NCBI GenBank assembly: GCA_030295235.1
Contig: AP026167.1
Location: 558,001 to 622,000, forward strand
Length of the DNA: 64,000 nt
Reading direction: 5' to 3'
DNA from: Fistulifera solaris
Lineage: Eukaryota; Bacillariophyta; Bacillariophyceae; Naviculales; Stauroneidaceae
Shown here piece after piece: positions 32,208 to 42,476 of this stretch; the stretch's first letter is position 1; the number at the start of each line of letters is the position of its first letter. The position numbers were made by a program, and so were the translations under genes. The notes beneath the pieces are model-generated. The model was given only the letters and a program-made list of their open reading frames with translations, was not told where the DNA came from and did not search any database.

Positions 32208-35200
32208 ATGAACTTTGTGCATGAGTCCATGAAACAGCGCAATCAAGACTACGATTCCCCAAGCACTCAACACCGGAACAACCATTCGACACCGCAGACG
32301 ACAGCCTCTATTCGAGATGACACGAATCCGAACAGAATGGAAGCACCACAAAGTATTCGACGAACACGCTGTCCATTACTCTTCGATCACAACGCACGTA
32401 GACTGTATCTGTTACAAATTCTCAATCTGCACGTGTGGAAAGCGATGATGATCTGCTGTACCACCATCTTGTTGTTTGGTGCCCAAATCCGCGATTTGTT
32501 CTTCCCCAAAAGTGCCGATTTGGCAGTCGACATTGTCTTTTGATGGTAGTTTGTTTCTTTTGGGTGGATACTCTGTTTCGTATGGATTGTGAAACCAACT
32601 ACTTCCGTTTCTATCTGTTCACTTCGTACGGATACTCCAGCGGAAGGACCGTGCCGCGCACTTCCGACCTGCGGGAAGTGGATCCATCCGTCGGACATTG
32701 TTGTGGAAAACCGTTTCACATCGGTTCCTTCTTATTCTGGTGCGACATTATTTCCACCGTGGCTCTTTTGCGTGAGATTACACTGTTGGACCCTACTGGT
32801 ATTTTTGATGAAGCTCGTATTGAGATCCGCTTGGATGAATTGGGTATGCCATGGGACGTAAGTGACGAAAGAAACTGCACTTTATTTGCAATACACGACA
32901 GGATACACACTCACCGCACAAGGATTAATAGGTCACTGGCCTGGGCCACGTCAATGAAGCATCTCCACTCGAATACAACGCTTGGGACTTGCTCGCCATC
33001 ATCGGAAAGACAGCACGAGTGGCTCGCTTTATCCGCTCATCAACCGCGGTGAAACTAGCTTCGCGTATCAATTGGTTCAAAATATTGAATGCTTTCAATC
33101 CATTCACTTGGTGTCGAAGGCCTTCAAAAGCGGTGCCGGGGGAGGCCAAGGTTGGGTTGAAACGAGTGGACATTCTGGATCGACGCGCTTCCTGGACAAA
33201 AGCCATTCTTCAATCGCAAATTCAGCAACGCCCAATACCAGAATCCACCAGTCTTCGTGGGGGACTGACGAAAGTGCTGCGCACTCTCGGGATTAGGAAA
33301 GATAACAAACACGAATTCCGCCGACAAATGGCTGCCACGAAAATTCAACGTGCGTGGCGTCGGTGCCGTGCCACGAACAATGTCGATCCAGAGGGTCATG
33401 AGAATCATGGTTACGATGACATGGCGTGGAAAGGAAGGGGAGCTTCCAGTGCTACACGCGATTCCAAGAAATCAAGCACGGGGCGCGGTGGCACGTCCGC
33501 GAATGGGACTATCTCGGATCCGATGAATCGTGGATCCGAACGCATTTCTGATCGCCGAAGACGAAACGAGTCGCAAGTTGGTACAGCCATGCGTCAATTG
33601 ACGGGACAGCGTGTGGCGATTGGTATCATTGTGGCTCTTGTAATCACGGTGCTCTTGACGTATCAAGAAATTAGTGCCGTTGCCGCTACAACGATGATTG
33701 TCTTGCATTCCCAAACCGCAAATGCGTTATTTGCCGAAAAAGCGCTATCCGCTGCCAAGTCCAGCTCCGTTGACAATCTCTTTAAATATTTTTTGGCCAA
33801 CGGGGACATGGTTGAATTTCCTTTGAAGAATGGCGAAGTTGATCCGGCCGACTTGAGGGATTCTGAAACGTTGCGCATTATCGTCACAGATACTGCGGGC
33901 AACATGACTGTGGGGCTTCTCTCAATACGTGATGAGATACGTGAACAAGCCATGGTGTCAATTTTGTCCACTATATTCGTTTTGCTTGTGTGGTTCTTTG
34001 GTGTGACATCATTTGCCGGACCAGTCATGATTCTTGTTGTTATTCCCATCGAAAGAATGGTGCGATTGCTGACTATGCTGATGTTGGATCCACTGGGTTA
34101 TCAAAATACATCGCGTTACAAGCGATTCGTGGCAGAGGAAGATGAGATCACCAAAAATACGCACTGGACGAAGGAAGTTTTGAAAGGCATGGAGACATCA
34201 TTTTTGATGTCAACAATTCTTCGTATCGGTAGTCTGATGAAGGTCGGCTTTGGAAGCGCGGGTGTAGAAATAATCCGTCGCAACTTAGAAAGAGGCCAGA
34301 ACAAAAATTCTGTCATGCTCAGCAATCAGGGTTCCACCGTGTCGTGCATCTTTCTCTTTTCTGATATTCGTCAATTTACGGATGCCACAGAATGCCTACA
34401 AGAAGAAGTGTTTGTCTTCACAAACCGTATTGCCGCAGTAGTGCACTCCATTTGTCATTCCTATGGAGGTTCTGCCAACAAGAACATAGGCGATGCCTTC
34501 TTGCTAAGCTGGATTCTCGATGAAGACACAGGGCAATCGAGTGAGCTATATTCTGGAAGATCTGAAAAGTTCGCTGCGAAGCACAATCAAGCTGATAAAG
34601 CTCTCTTGTCGGTCGTAAAAATCTGCATGGCATTGTATCATGACGATTACTATGTTGAGACGATGAGCTCTTACGCCCGAGACGCGCTTTTAGCCAAAAT
34701 TGCAACGCGAAAAACGAAAGGTCCCATTGTTCAAATGGGCTTTGGCTTACATGCCGGAACGGCGGTTCAAGGTGCAATCGGTTCCACCCGTAAGATCGAT
34801 GCCACCTATGTATCCGAAGCGGTAGAAAGAGCCGAATTTCTTGAGTCATCCACGAAGAAATATGGACTAAAGATGTTAATGTCAGACGCCTTCCATAAAC
34901 TCTTAACCCCAAATCAACGCCGCCGTTGTCGAAAGATCGACCAAATTATTATCCGCAATGACGACGATGACGATGAGGAATCTGAGTTACCTGAGGGAGA
35001 CATTGTCGAGTTGCTGACTTTCGATATGGACATTGACGCACTCTGGGTAGATGCCAAGCATGGAGCAAAGGCGCCAAAGTCCGACGCGGACTCCGAAGCG
35101 GGAAGTGATAGAGGATCCAAGCGCGATATTTTTAGTAAAAGCTCTCAGGGCCTCCGACAGGCTTCCGGTGTACTTATGAAACGTCGACGAAGCATTATTA

Positions 35201-35601
35201 TGGGAATTGGTGGCGGTAAAGACTTCGGAAGCGATGAACTCAGTGATGGTGGGCTTACCCCCGGACTGGGTGGTGTACAGCTTCCAACGGAACAAGAGAA
35301 AGAAGCATTCAAGCCACCGGAGTTAGTGCTTCCCACGGGCCCTGCATTGTACAATCCAAGTGTGTGGACAGATCCTGTGATGAAGAAAATGAGAAAGGAA
35401 TTCACCGATGGTCTATTCTTCCAAAATTTCAACAATGGGCTGCAGGCGTACTACAGCAAGGACTGGGACTATGCCAAGCAATGTTTTGCCAATGTCTTGG
35501 ATCGCTACGAAGACGGTCCGTCAAGATACTTCTTTGAGGAAATCAAGAAGCACAACGGAGTGCCACCTCGAAATTTCTTGCCTTATGGTGTCAGCGACTA
35601 G
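32208..35601 (+). CDS. Multi-pass membrane class III adenylyl/guanylyl cyclase
   Basis: Makes a cyclic nucleotide from NTP. Exons 32208-32857 and 32932-35601 (74-nt intron, phase 0) encode about 1,106 residues. The N-terminal third carries several hydrophobic segments resembling an ion-channel-like module (WKAMMICCTTILLFGAQIRD, MVVCFFWVDTLF, FLFWCDIISTVALL), then an IQ-like helix (ATKIQRAWRRCRA). Two further membrane segments flank an extracellular loop of about 110 residues. The cyclase domain has metal Asp residues in LFSDIRQFTD and NIGDAF, and an Arg in SEAVERAEF at the transition-state position. The Lys in NKNIGD and Asp in RKIDATY match the adenine-type pair, so adenylyl activity is the better guess. 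An acidic loop and a TPR-like end follow. One frame break lies at the T4 run 32538-32541; one extra T gives DIVFLMVVCFFW. Confidence 0.88.
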
Positions 35602-35952
35602 TCAATCGTCGGGACCTCACATTTTGCGGTTTGTTGTGGGGGTACCGGAAAGAAAACGCGATCAAGCATTTTTCGGTGGAAAAGGTAACGCCACCCACCC
35701 TCTAGACTCTAAACGAAGGTTTGTTGAGTTTGTCGAGTTTGTCGTGGTGCCAGCTAAAAGCACGTCACAACGGCGGTGGTGCGAAATTTTTAACCTTTGG
35801 TAGTATTCTTTAATTGATAGCCGAAGAAGGATTTTCGGTATGCGGCAAAAAAAAAATGAATCATCGTCAATCGTTTCAAAGATGTTGATCATAAAATAGT
35901 TCAGACAAAACATCGTCCATAGTTTAGACTTTTAGAGATCATCGAAGGAGAT
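35602..35952. other. Intergenic, no gene seen
   Basis: 351 bases between co-oriented genes. It contains a short tandem TTTGTTGAG/TTTGTCGAG/TTTGTCGTG stretch (about 35719-35748) and a poly-A tract near 35850. Nothing else is supported. Confidence 0.4.
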
Positions 35953-37863
35953 ATGATGAACAGAGTCGCCGATGAAGGCGTGAAATGCGATAGGAGCCAG
36001 CGTCAAGCAGTAGAGAAGCCAAATCAACGTTGCGACGATGCTTCGACGAAAACGAGTGCACTTCATCTTGATGATGGTTTTGCCGCAAGCGGATCATCTT
36101 TGAAGATAATCGAAAATTCGAGTGCGTTAAACTTGAATATTATGAGTGATTCTGAATCTCCCAACCAAGAGAAATGCGCATTGACTTCGCAATTACGAGA
36201 TGATTCTTCGTCATCGACCGAAAGACCACTGCAAACATCGCCCACTTCTTCACGTCGCAGCAAGGAACAACCTTGGAATACCGAATGCAATTCTCACCAT
36301 GATTTATTCGACTTTGAGGACGGGGAACCGGAATATTTAAACAGACAATGCACCGCACAACTCTGTTTGACGAAGACGGACGACACTGAGGCAGCTACAA
36401 AGGGAAAAAGGCCGACGACCTCTCGTCGTAAAAGCCCTGGCACTCTGACAACATTCGAAAGGACTACAAGGCGATACCGAAACCGAATTGTATGCTGTAT
36501 GGTGCTCTTTGTCATATCAATGGTTTCTATGGGAATTACGTTGTTTATCAACGAGGGACAGTTCAGCAACCGTGAAACTCCATCACTTTTCCCAATCATC
36601 GGCCCCACCCAACTCGCCGGCCTCACTCCTACCATCCCAAGTAATGATCGCGCAGACAGCGTACCTTGTCTCAAAGCTGTCGAGATCGGATTGGAGGGAA
36701 AAACAATATCCGGCATTCTTCACGGTCCAAGTTTCAGCAATGTGACCCAGCGATCCTTTCATCGGTGGTGTGCCGCAGATGAAGTACAATACCCTATTAT
36801 TTTCGGGCCAGCAGTCTACTACAAGTTCAAAGGGAATGGGTTGACAACAACACTCCGTTTTCGTGGAGGCAAGAGATACCGGCTCAATGTATACGAATCT
36901 TGCACGACAGGTCCGAGAGCGTATTACGACGAATCATGCGTCGGTAGCGTTTCAACATTTTCGCCCGATTATGCAACAATAGCGTTAGATGCGGCAAATG
37001 ATATCAACTATTTCATTCTCATTTCCGCCACTGAAAGTCGCGAAAACGACTACGGAGCATACGAAATTGCTCTTTCAAGTAATGACAGCTGCGAACGTGC
37101 TTCAGAGATACCAATCGACGGTTCGATTTTACCTGCTGCTGCACCTGCAGTTGAAGGATCTTTCCTAAGCTGTAATTCGACGAATCAAGTCGGTGCTTGG
37201 TATTCGGTGCTGGGGACCGGGGAATCGTATACATTGAACACCTGTCAAAGCACGTCACCAGGGACGCAACTGACTGTTTACAAGGACGGTTGTGGAGAAT
37301 CACAGCAATGTATGGGCACGAGCGAGATCGGATACGCGTGCGCCGAGCACGGGTCGGTTTCATGGGTATCTGCACCAAATGAACGGTACTACATTCATGC
37401 CTACGGGTCCGGCGGTATGTTCAATCTTTCTGCCTTCCGCACTTTGCCCCATGATCTGTGCGAAGGAGCTCTACCAATTAGTACGCAGATTACGCAAAAC
37501 TATTCCGGTGATACATCTGATGCCACATCTGCCTCCGACGCAGCCATTCTATGGTCCTCCATTTTCCCTTGTTCCGACTACAGCGGCAGTCCTGGTGTGT
37601 GGTACAGTATGCAGGGCGCTAACTTCATGAATGTGGATACCTGTGTTGATAAAGGCTTCGAACCGCAAATCATTTTGCTGCAAGGATCCTGTGATTCTCT
37701 TGCCTGCACCGAAGTCTCCGTTTCAAAGCCATGTAGGTCCGGTTCAGGAGCTCAAGTGTTGTGGAACCTTGTCCCTGGGGAAACGTATTATCTTTTCATT
37801 CATGGTCAAGAAAGAAACGAAACAGGTTCTTTCCAGCTATCCGTTACCGCATTTGAACGGTAA
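35953..37863 (+). CDS. Type II membrane glycoprotein with repeated Cys-containing ectodomains
   Basis: A 636-residue protein that I do not recognise as a named family. About 175 cytosolic, Ser-rich residues precede one transmembrane segment (IVCCMVLFVISMVSMGITLF). The ectodomain holds three related units of about 115-140 residues, each with a VYYKF/AWYSV/VWYSM strand, then LNVYESC, LNTCQS or VDTCVD, a following Cys pair and a closing YYLFIHG-like strand. This resembles bacterial pre-peptidase C-terminal or similar beta-sandwich repeats. Several NxS/T sites suit glycosylation. A surface or secretory-pathway binding role is plausible but unproven. The stop codon touches a GGAA microsatellite. 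Confidence 0.78.
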   Translation: MMNRVADEGVKCDRSQRQAVEKPNQRCDDASTKTSALHLDDGFAASGSSLKIIENSSALNLNIMSDSESPNQEKCALTSQLRDDSSSSTERPLQTSPTSSRRSKEQPWNTECNSHHDLFDFEDGEPEYLNRQCTAQLCLTKTDDTEAATKGKRPTTSRRKSPGTLTTFERTTRRYRNRIVCCMVLFVISMVSMGITLFINEGQFSNRETPSLFPIIGPTQLAGLTPTIPSNDRADSVPCLKAVEIGLEGKTISGILHGPSFSNVTQRSFHRWCAADEVQYPIIFGPAVYYKFKGNGLTTTLRFRGGKRYRLNVYESCTTGPRAYYDESCVGSVSTFSPDYATIALDAANDINYFILISATESRENDYGAYEIALSSNDSCERASEIPIDGSILPAAAPAVEGSFLSCNSTNQVGAWYSVLGTGESYTLNTCQSTSPGTQLTVYKDGCGESQQCMGTSEIGYACAEHGSVSWVSAPNERYYIHAYGSGGMFNLSAFRTLPHDLCEGALPISTQITQNYSGDTSDATSASDAAILWSSIFPCSDYSGSPGVWYSMQGANFMNVDTCVDKGFEPQIILLQGSCDSLACTEVSVSKPCRSGSGAQVLWNLVPGETYYLFIHGQERNETGSFQLSVTAFER

Positions 37864-37905
37864 AGGAAGGAAGGAAGGAAGGAAGGAAGGAAGGAAGGAA
37901 GGAAG
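37863..37905. repeat. (AAGG)n microsatellite
   Basis: About ten GGAA/AAGG tetranucleotide units directly after the stop codon of the preceding gene. Length variation here would not change the protein. Confidence 0.95.
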
Positions 37906-39089
37906 GGGCCTTCCGTGACGGAAACTGCTCAGAGTACAAAATAATAATATAAGTCCATGTTAAAAGACGCAAATGAACAAGACAGCTAACCTCATTTCCA
38001 TCAGTTGGTGGTGCATCGCGTATCTCGACATGGAAGTTTTGTACAGCAGACACCTTTCGGTGTCCACAGCACAAAGATGTATAACAGTTCCGTACAGGTC
38101 TATGATATGGATGGTTCATCATCACTTGGGTTTTTCTTATTGCGTCCGAAAAAACCAACGAAATAATGTAACGTACCTTGGCAATCATTCTTGTTTCATG
38201 TTGTCGCACACAATCTATCTTAATCGAACCGATCAGTAAAAACGAAAAAACATGAGATGGATATTCGCCAAATCGTCAAGAGAATGTTTACGCGAAAAAG
38301 GCACGCATGCGTTTGTTCGTCTGTCTTGTCTGGAATGTGATCACGGTAAATCATTTGACACGCATGAATGATTTGTTTAAACAGATAATATCTTCCTCCG
38401 ATAAGATGCGTGTGCCCAGAAAGATATCGCACATGACTGTACTTACGTCGAAAGAAACGCAGAAGAATTCCTTCAAAGTGCCTTGCCAGGGAGCTCCGAT
38501 GGCGCAAACAGCGGTTGTGTTTATGAATTCGTTCCGCAACTCAAATGAGGTGTTCCTCATGGCTTTCATTATTTCTTTCAAAGGATCATGGCTTTCATGT
38601 CCAATGGATGGCGTTTGGAATGTTCGTCGACGGCGGGACACGCGGAATGACGGTCGGTCGACTGACAAAATACTGGTAACCTTAGTTATTTTTTCTTAAG
38701 GGTATATTGGACTGTTTTGATGAGTCTCTGAAAAGTTCTTGTTTTGTTAATAGGATAGTCGTACTATTGGCGGATAGTCAAGAGTACAATCCAAGATGAT
38801 TTCGAACTTTGAACCATGTTCTCTCGTTTTTACTCTATGACCGATGACCTTGATGATCGCACCTTTTCTGAACTATTGAAAAGAAAGTGGTTTTCTCACA
38901 CCGGTACGACAGTTCGCGATCGCGCAAGGATCTTTTCTCAATTGCCAAACCAGCAGACAGCATTTTGTTGCCTTTTTGCTTTCAACGCCTGTTCACAACT
39001 TTCTTGTTGACTACTTCTCAAAAAACTCTCTATTTTCCTGCTTTCTTTTCATTTAAACAAATCTTCGTCTCTCTGATCAAGTCTAAAAG
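37906..39089. other. Intergenic, 1.2 kb, no supported gene
   Basis: Open frames of 80-130 codons overlap on both strands (for example 38307-38699 plus and 38351-38668 minus). None carries a recognisable motif and their compositions do not favour one strand. I leave the region as non-coding, with a possible small gene at low probability. Confidence 0.4.
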
Positions 39090-40275
39090 ATGTTATTTCA
39101 AAGTGTTTTGTATTTAGTCCCCTTATTCTGGGCGACGACAATTACGGCACAAACTTTAGTCCCCGACGAGTTCTTCTTCGAGTATCGTTTCTTTGCCAAT
39201 ACGGCTGGCGAAGCCAACGGCACGGATGCCCCACTCGCCGTGATGTTAACGGCCTTGCAAAATCATTTGAATGAGTATATTGCTTCTCTCGAGAATGCCA
39301 CTATTTTTATTGATTCCATTGATTATTTCAGTCGAGGCAAGTAGTAGTATTAGTACCGTCCTCTCGTCGGGTTTTTTCTTCTCTCGTTGTGCCGATTTCT
39401 GACATTCTGTTGCTACAGCACCCTGCACCGAACAAGACTTTGAATTAGAGTACTCTGATTGTGGAACATACCGATCCAATGTTGTTATGAACATGGCCAG
39501 TGAGTACGATCCGGTCGTCGTCAAGCAAGTTCTGACGAGAGAAATTCAGACTTACGTGGAAGAAACCTACGCGAATGAGACCAACAATCAAGCCGATACG
39601 TTATACGATTATCCCAAGTGGGTGCAAACGACGGTTTACATGGAGCTAGTGGGTGTGTCGACACCGATGGATGAAGATGAAATGTTTTTGTTCTTACAGG
39701 AATTCGAAGATGGCTTTCGACCCCAAATGGAAGAAGACAATTATGATTGGGTCAAAAATGAAATACTGTACCAAGAAATCATGGACAATCGAGAGTCATT
39801 TAATGTGAAGGAGCGAAATGTGATCAATAAAGTTAAAATCATGCCCAAAGCGACGTGTTCCGGTGACTCGTGCAACGACGAAAACTTTTACAATTATCTC
39901 GTGCTGAATCTAGACGCATTCACGGAAGAATTCTTGGGGCGACTGCAAGGAGTATCCCCCAATGGGGCGGATGATTATTACACCGATATCATACAAATCA
40001 TTGTACGCAACGATCAACTCGAAATGCCCGAATTGCCCCCCGAGGAAAACTTGGATCCCACCGCGAGCAAGGCGGGAGATGACAAGGACATTCCCTTTTG
40101 GTTGTGGATCCTGGCATTACTGGCGGTCATCACGGTCGTCGTCACACTCATCTATGTCTGTATTCTGTCGCCGCGACGAAAAGCGGTGGAAAAGGACGAC
40201 GAAAACGGATATGAACGTCCGAGCCACCACAGCATGAATCAGGATGACCCTGCGTCGCCGGAGACTCCTATATAG
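39090..40275 (+). CDS. Type I membrane protein of unknown function, GC-AG intron
   Basis: A 367-residue protein from exons 39090-39336 and 39419-40275. The 82-nt intron begins GCAAGT rather than GT and ends TACAG; only this donor keeps the frame, giving FSRAPCTEQDF. The N-terminus is a clear signal peptide (MLFQSVLYLVPLFWATTITA). The ectodomain is acidic, with four Cys and NxT sites (ENAT, ANET), and has no family motif I recognise. One transmembrane segment (PFWLWILALLAVITVVVTLIYVCIL) is followed by a short cytosolic tail starting SPRRKAVEK. The layout suggests a surface or endomembrane receptor-like or adhesion protein. The function is unknown. Confidence 0.8.
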
Positions 40276-40598
40276 TTGTCAGCGCATATCATGCACACTT
40301 TTGATTGTAATCATCCAATTAATTGTATTAACTAGGTTTAACGTCCGAATTCTCAGCACTTCTTAAATTTCATATTTAGTGAGCATACTCAAAGGCGGCG
40401 ATGACGTGTATGTATAGTTTCATGGCACGAGTATCTTTCTTGAAGCGCGTCGAAAATCACTGCTGCAGCAATAGGAACCATAAATGGTAACGATTCTTTG
40501 GGAAGATGGATCATCGCTGTGCAATCCGTTAGGAGCCGATCATGTTTCCATACGTGTTTCATTGTTCAACAAGGGGAGCCAACGATTTGAGACAATCA
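40276..40598. other. Convergent intergenic spacer
   Basis: 323 bases between two converging genes, presumably both 3' untranslated regions. No repeat or strong terminator-like structure was seen. Confidence 0.4.
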
Positions 40599-41366
40599 CT
40601 AGAATTCCATGTACATTTGTCGTTTCGCTTTGTTGATTCGTTTCACAACCGCATCGATTTCGTCATCTTGTAATGTGAAAACACCAAAGACTTCTTCCAA
40701 AGACTTTGACGTATCCTCGAACGCTCCCATACATTCCAGAGTCAACCGGTCCAAGAACGTCCGAGGGAGATGCGTGTCACTGGATAGTAGCGTCATGTCA
40801 TCCATAATAGTGGGATCCATCGTAACCGTATCGTCGTAGGTATATACCGTTGTAGCATCGTCGACCTTGGGTTCGGGCGTCACAATCCGTGTACGGCGTT
40901 GGGGTGGTGCGGAAGAGATATCATCATCTGTGTTGAGTCGTTCCGCATCAGAATTCGTCTCGGTAATTAGAGGATAGGGCATTTCGTGATTCCGTGGTAC
41001 ATGTTGGTGCCTTGAATGGGGAAGGGCATGTGGCTCGGATGCATTCCGTTGCATGCGCTCGACTCGCAGGTCGTCGTACTGAGCGCGCCGTTCGACATCG
41101 CCCAATATCCGGACCGCCAGTACCACGGCATCTATTTGCTTTTGACAATCTTGACCTTGTTCTAATTTGTGAAGTAATTCACGACGTTTCACAAAAAACG
41201 CGTCATGTATTTCTCGACACGTCGCGTGGTTCGAAACTCGTAAACAATCTTTATACAAATCGGCGTTGGGACCAAATGCATCATCGACGGCTTGTAAATC
41301 GAGCAAGGCGGGATTATTGTTGGCTTGTTGTGTCCTGTTGGACGTTTGTATTAGACTTCGTCGCAT
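40599..41366 (-). CDS. J-like-domain protein lacking HPD
   Basis: A 255-residue protein. Residues about 36-100 look like a DnaJ domain: DLYKDCLRVSNHATCREIHDAF opens like helix I-II, and ILGDVERRAQYDDLR closes like helix III-IV of J proteins. The HPD motif needed to stimulate Hsp70 is absent (VKRRELLHKLEQG lies at that place), so it is at best a J-like protein. The second half is acidic and Thr/Asp-rich (DDTVTMDPTIMDD) and ends in a basic helix. Diatoms encode many such J-like proteins and their role is not known to me. The assignment rests on pattern, not on a catalytic signature. Confidence 0.65.
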   Translation of the reverse strand: MRRSLIQTSNRTQQANNNPALLDLQAVDDAFGPNADLYKDCLRVSNHATCREIHDAFFVKRRELLHKLEQGQDCQKQIDAVVLAVRILGDVERRAQYDDLRVERMQRNASEPHALPHSRHQHVPRNHEMPYPLITETNSDAERLNTDDDISSAPPQRRTRIVTPEPKVDDATTVYTYDDTVTMDPTIMDDMTLLSSDTHLPRTFLDRLTLECMGAFEDTSKSLEEVFGVFTLQDDEIDAVVKRINKAKRQMYMEF

Positions 41367-42476
41367 TTGAACTGAAAGAGCTGGTTCGCTTTTGTTTTGA
41401 ATTTCGTATCAATGCAAAGGCTTTTGTACGTAGTACGAGTACGTAGTAGGACGAAAAGAGCGCACCTTTCTTCACTATCCTGTATCCTGTAGCGGGACAT
41501 CTCTTAATTGTGAGCGGGAAAACTCGCGCTAGACATGCCCAACGGAAAGTCAGCATGGCCTTCTACCGTTAATACGGCGTAAAAAAGGCGACCTTTTATC
41601 GTGACTCAACTCATCATTATGGAGACACATTACTACGTACCATAAGAAAGTAGCAACACCAATTTCTTTTGCGCAAAGTAGAGAACTAGTTGATCCAAGG
41701 ATGTGTAATATTGCAAAGCCTGGTGAAAGGGATGGAAGAAATCGGTTGTCTTTTCCAAAAGAGGGACAAGATGACAATTTATCTTGCCGACGATTCATTT
41801 TTAGAAAAATTACAGCAATAACACCTGCTATGGACAAATGCGAACCTCACTAATCGATTCCATGTCGAATTTCAATAGGCAAGTTATCTCAGATTCATTT
41901 GCATCGACTAGCTCTAGCTCTAGACTAGATTAGCTTCAGCGTTAGCTACCGCCGGCTTGCGGCTTCGAGAGCGACTCAGCGGAGGAGTTTTCGGCAAGAA
42001 CGGTTTTCGGTTTCGCGTTGGCTTCCTATTCAGCTTTCACTATCGATTTGTTTGTGGTCACTCATTAACCGTTTTACCGATTCAAAAATTTCGTCTACTA
42101 TTTTGTAGGGCGAAAGAATTTGTTCAGCGGTAACATTTCCCACAGTAATCGATATACCAGAACTGCAACGGATTTTTGGAAGCCGAAATTTCGTCTATCT
42201 ATAATATTTTAGTAGCGGTACGGCACTCGTCCGTAAGACCCACACTTATTGTTTAATAGAAAGCAGCCAACGCGAGCGTAGCACTTCCCTTTCGTAGACG
42301 TAGCTTGGATTACGTCCGCAAGACGACTCGACATAGCCTCGTTGTTGCGCTTGTTGCTGTCCTTGTTTTATCATCGACATCAAATCATTCCTTCTATTCA
42401 TACTATTCCAGAGTTTAACTGAATCATATTTGTTGTTACTGAAAGAAAGCTGATCCAGGCATTCGAAGTCTTTACA
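41367..42476. other. Intergenic, 1.1 kb, no supported gene
   Basis: Divergent spacer between the J-like and Gln/Met-rich genes. It contains CTAGCTCTAGCTCTAGACTAG and a GCGGCTTGCGGCTTCGAG stretch. The minus-strand frame 41550-41837 has no recognisable features. Nothing else is supported. Confidence 0.4.

Noticed and set aside
34418-34912. Minus-strand frame of 164 codons
   Set aside because: It is antisense to the cyclase catalytic domain and has no recognisable product.
38307-38699. Possible small gene of 130 codons
   Set aside because: An equally long frame exists on the other strand, with no motif and no signal or splice support for either.
41550-41837. Minus-strand frame of 95 codons
   Set aside because: It has no recognisable domain and lies in an intergenic region with other random frames.
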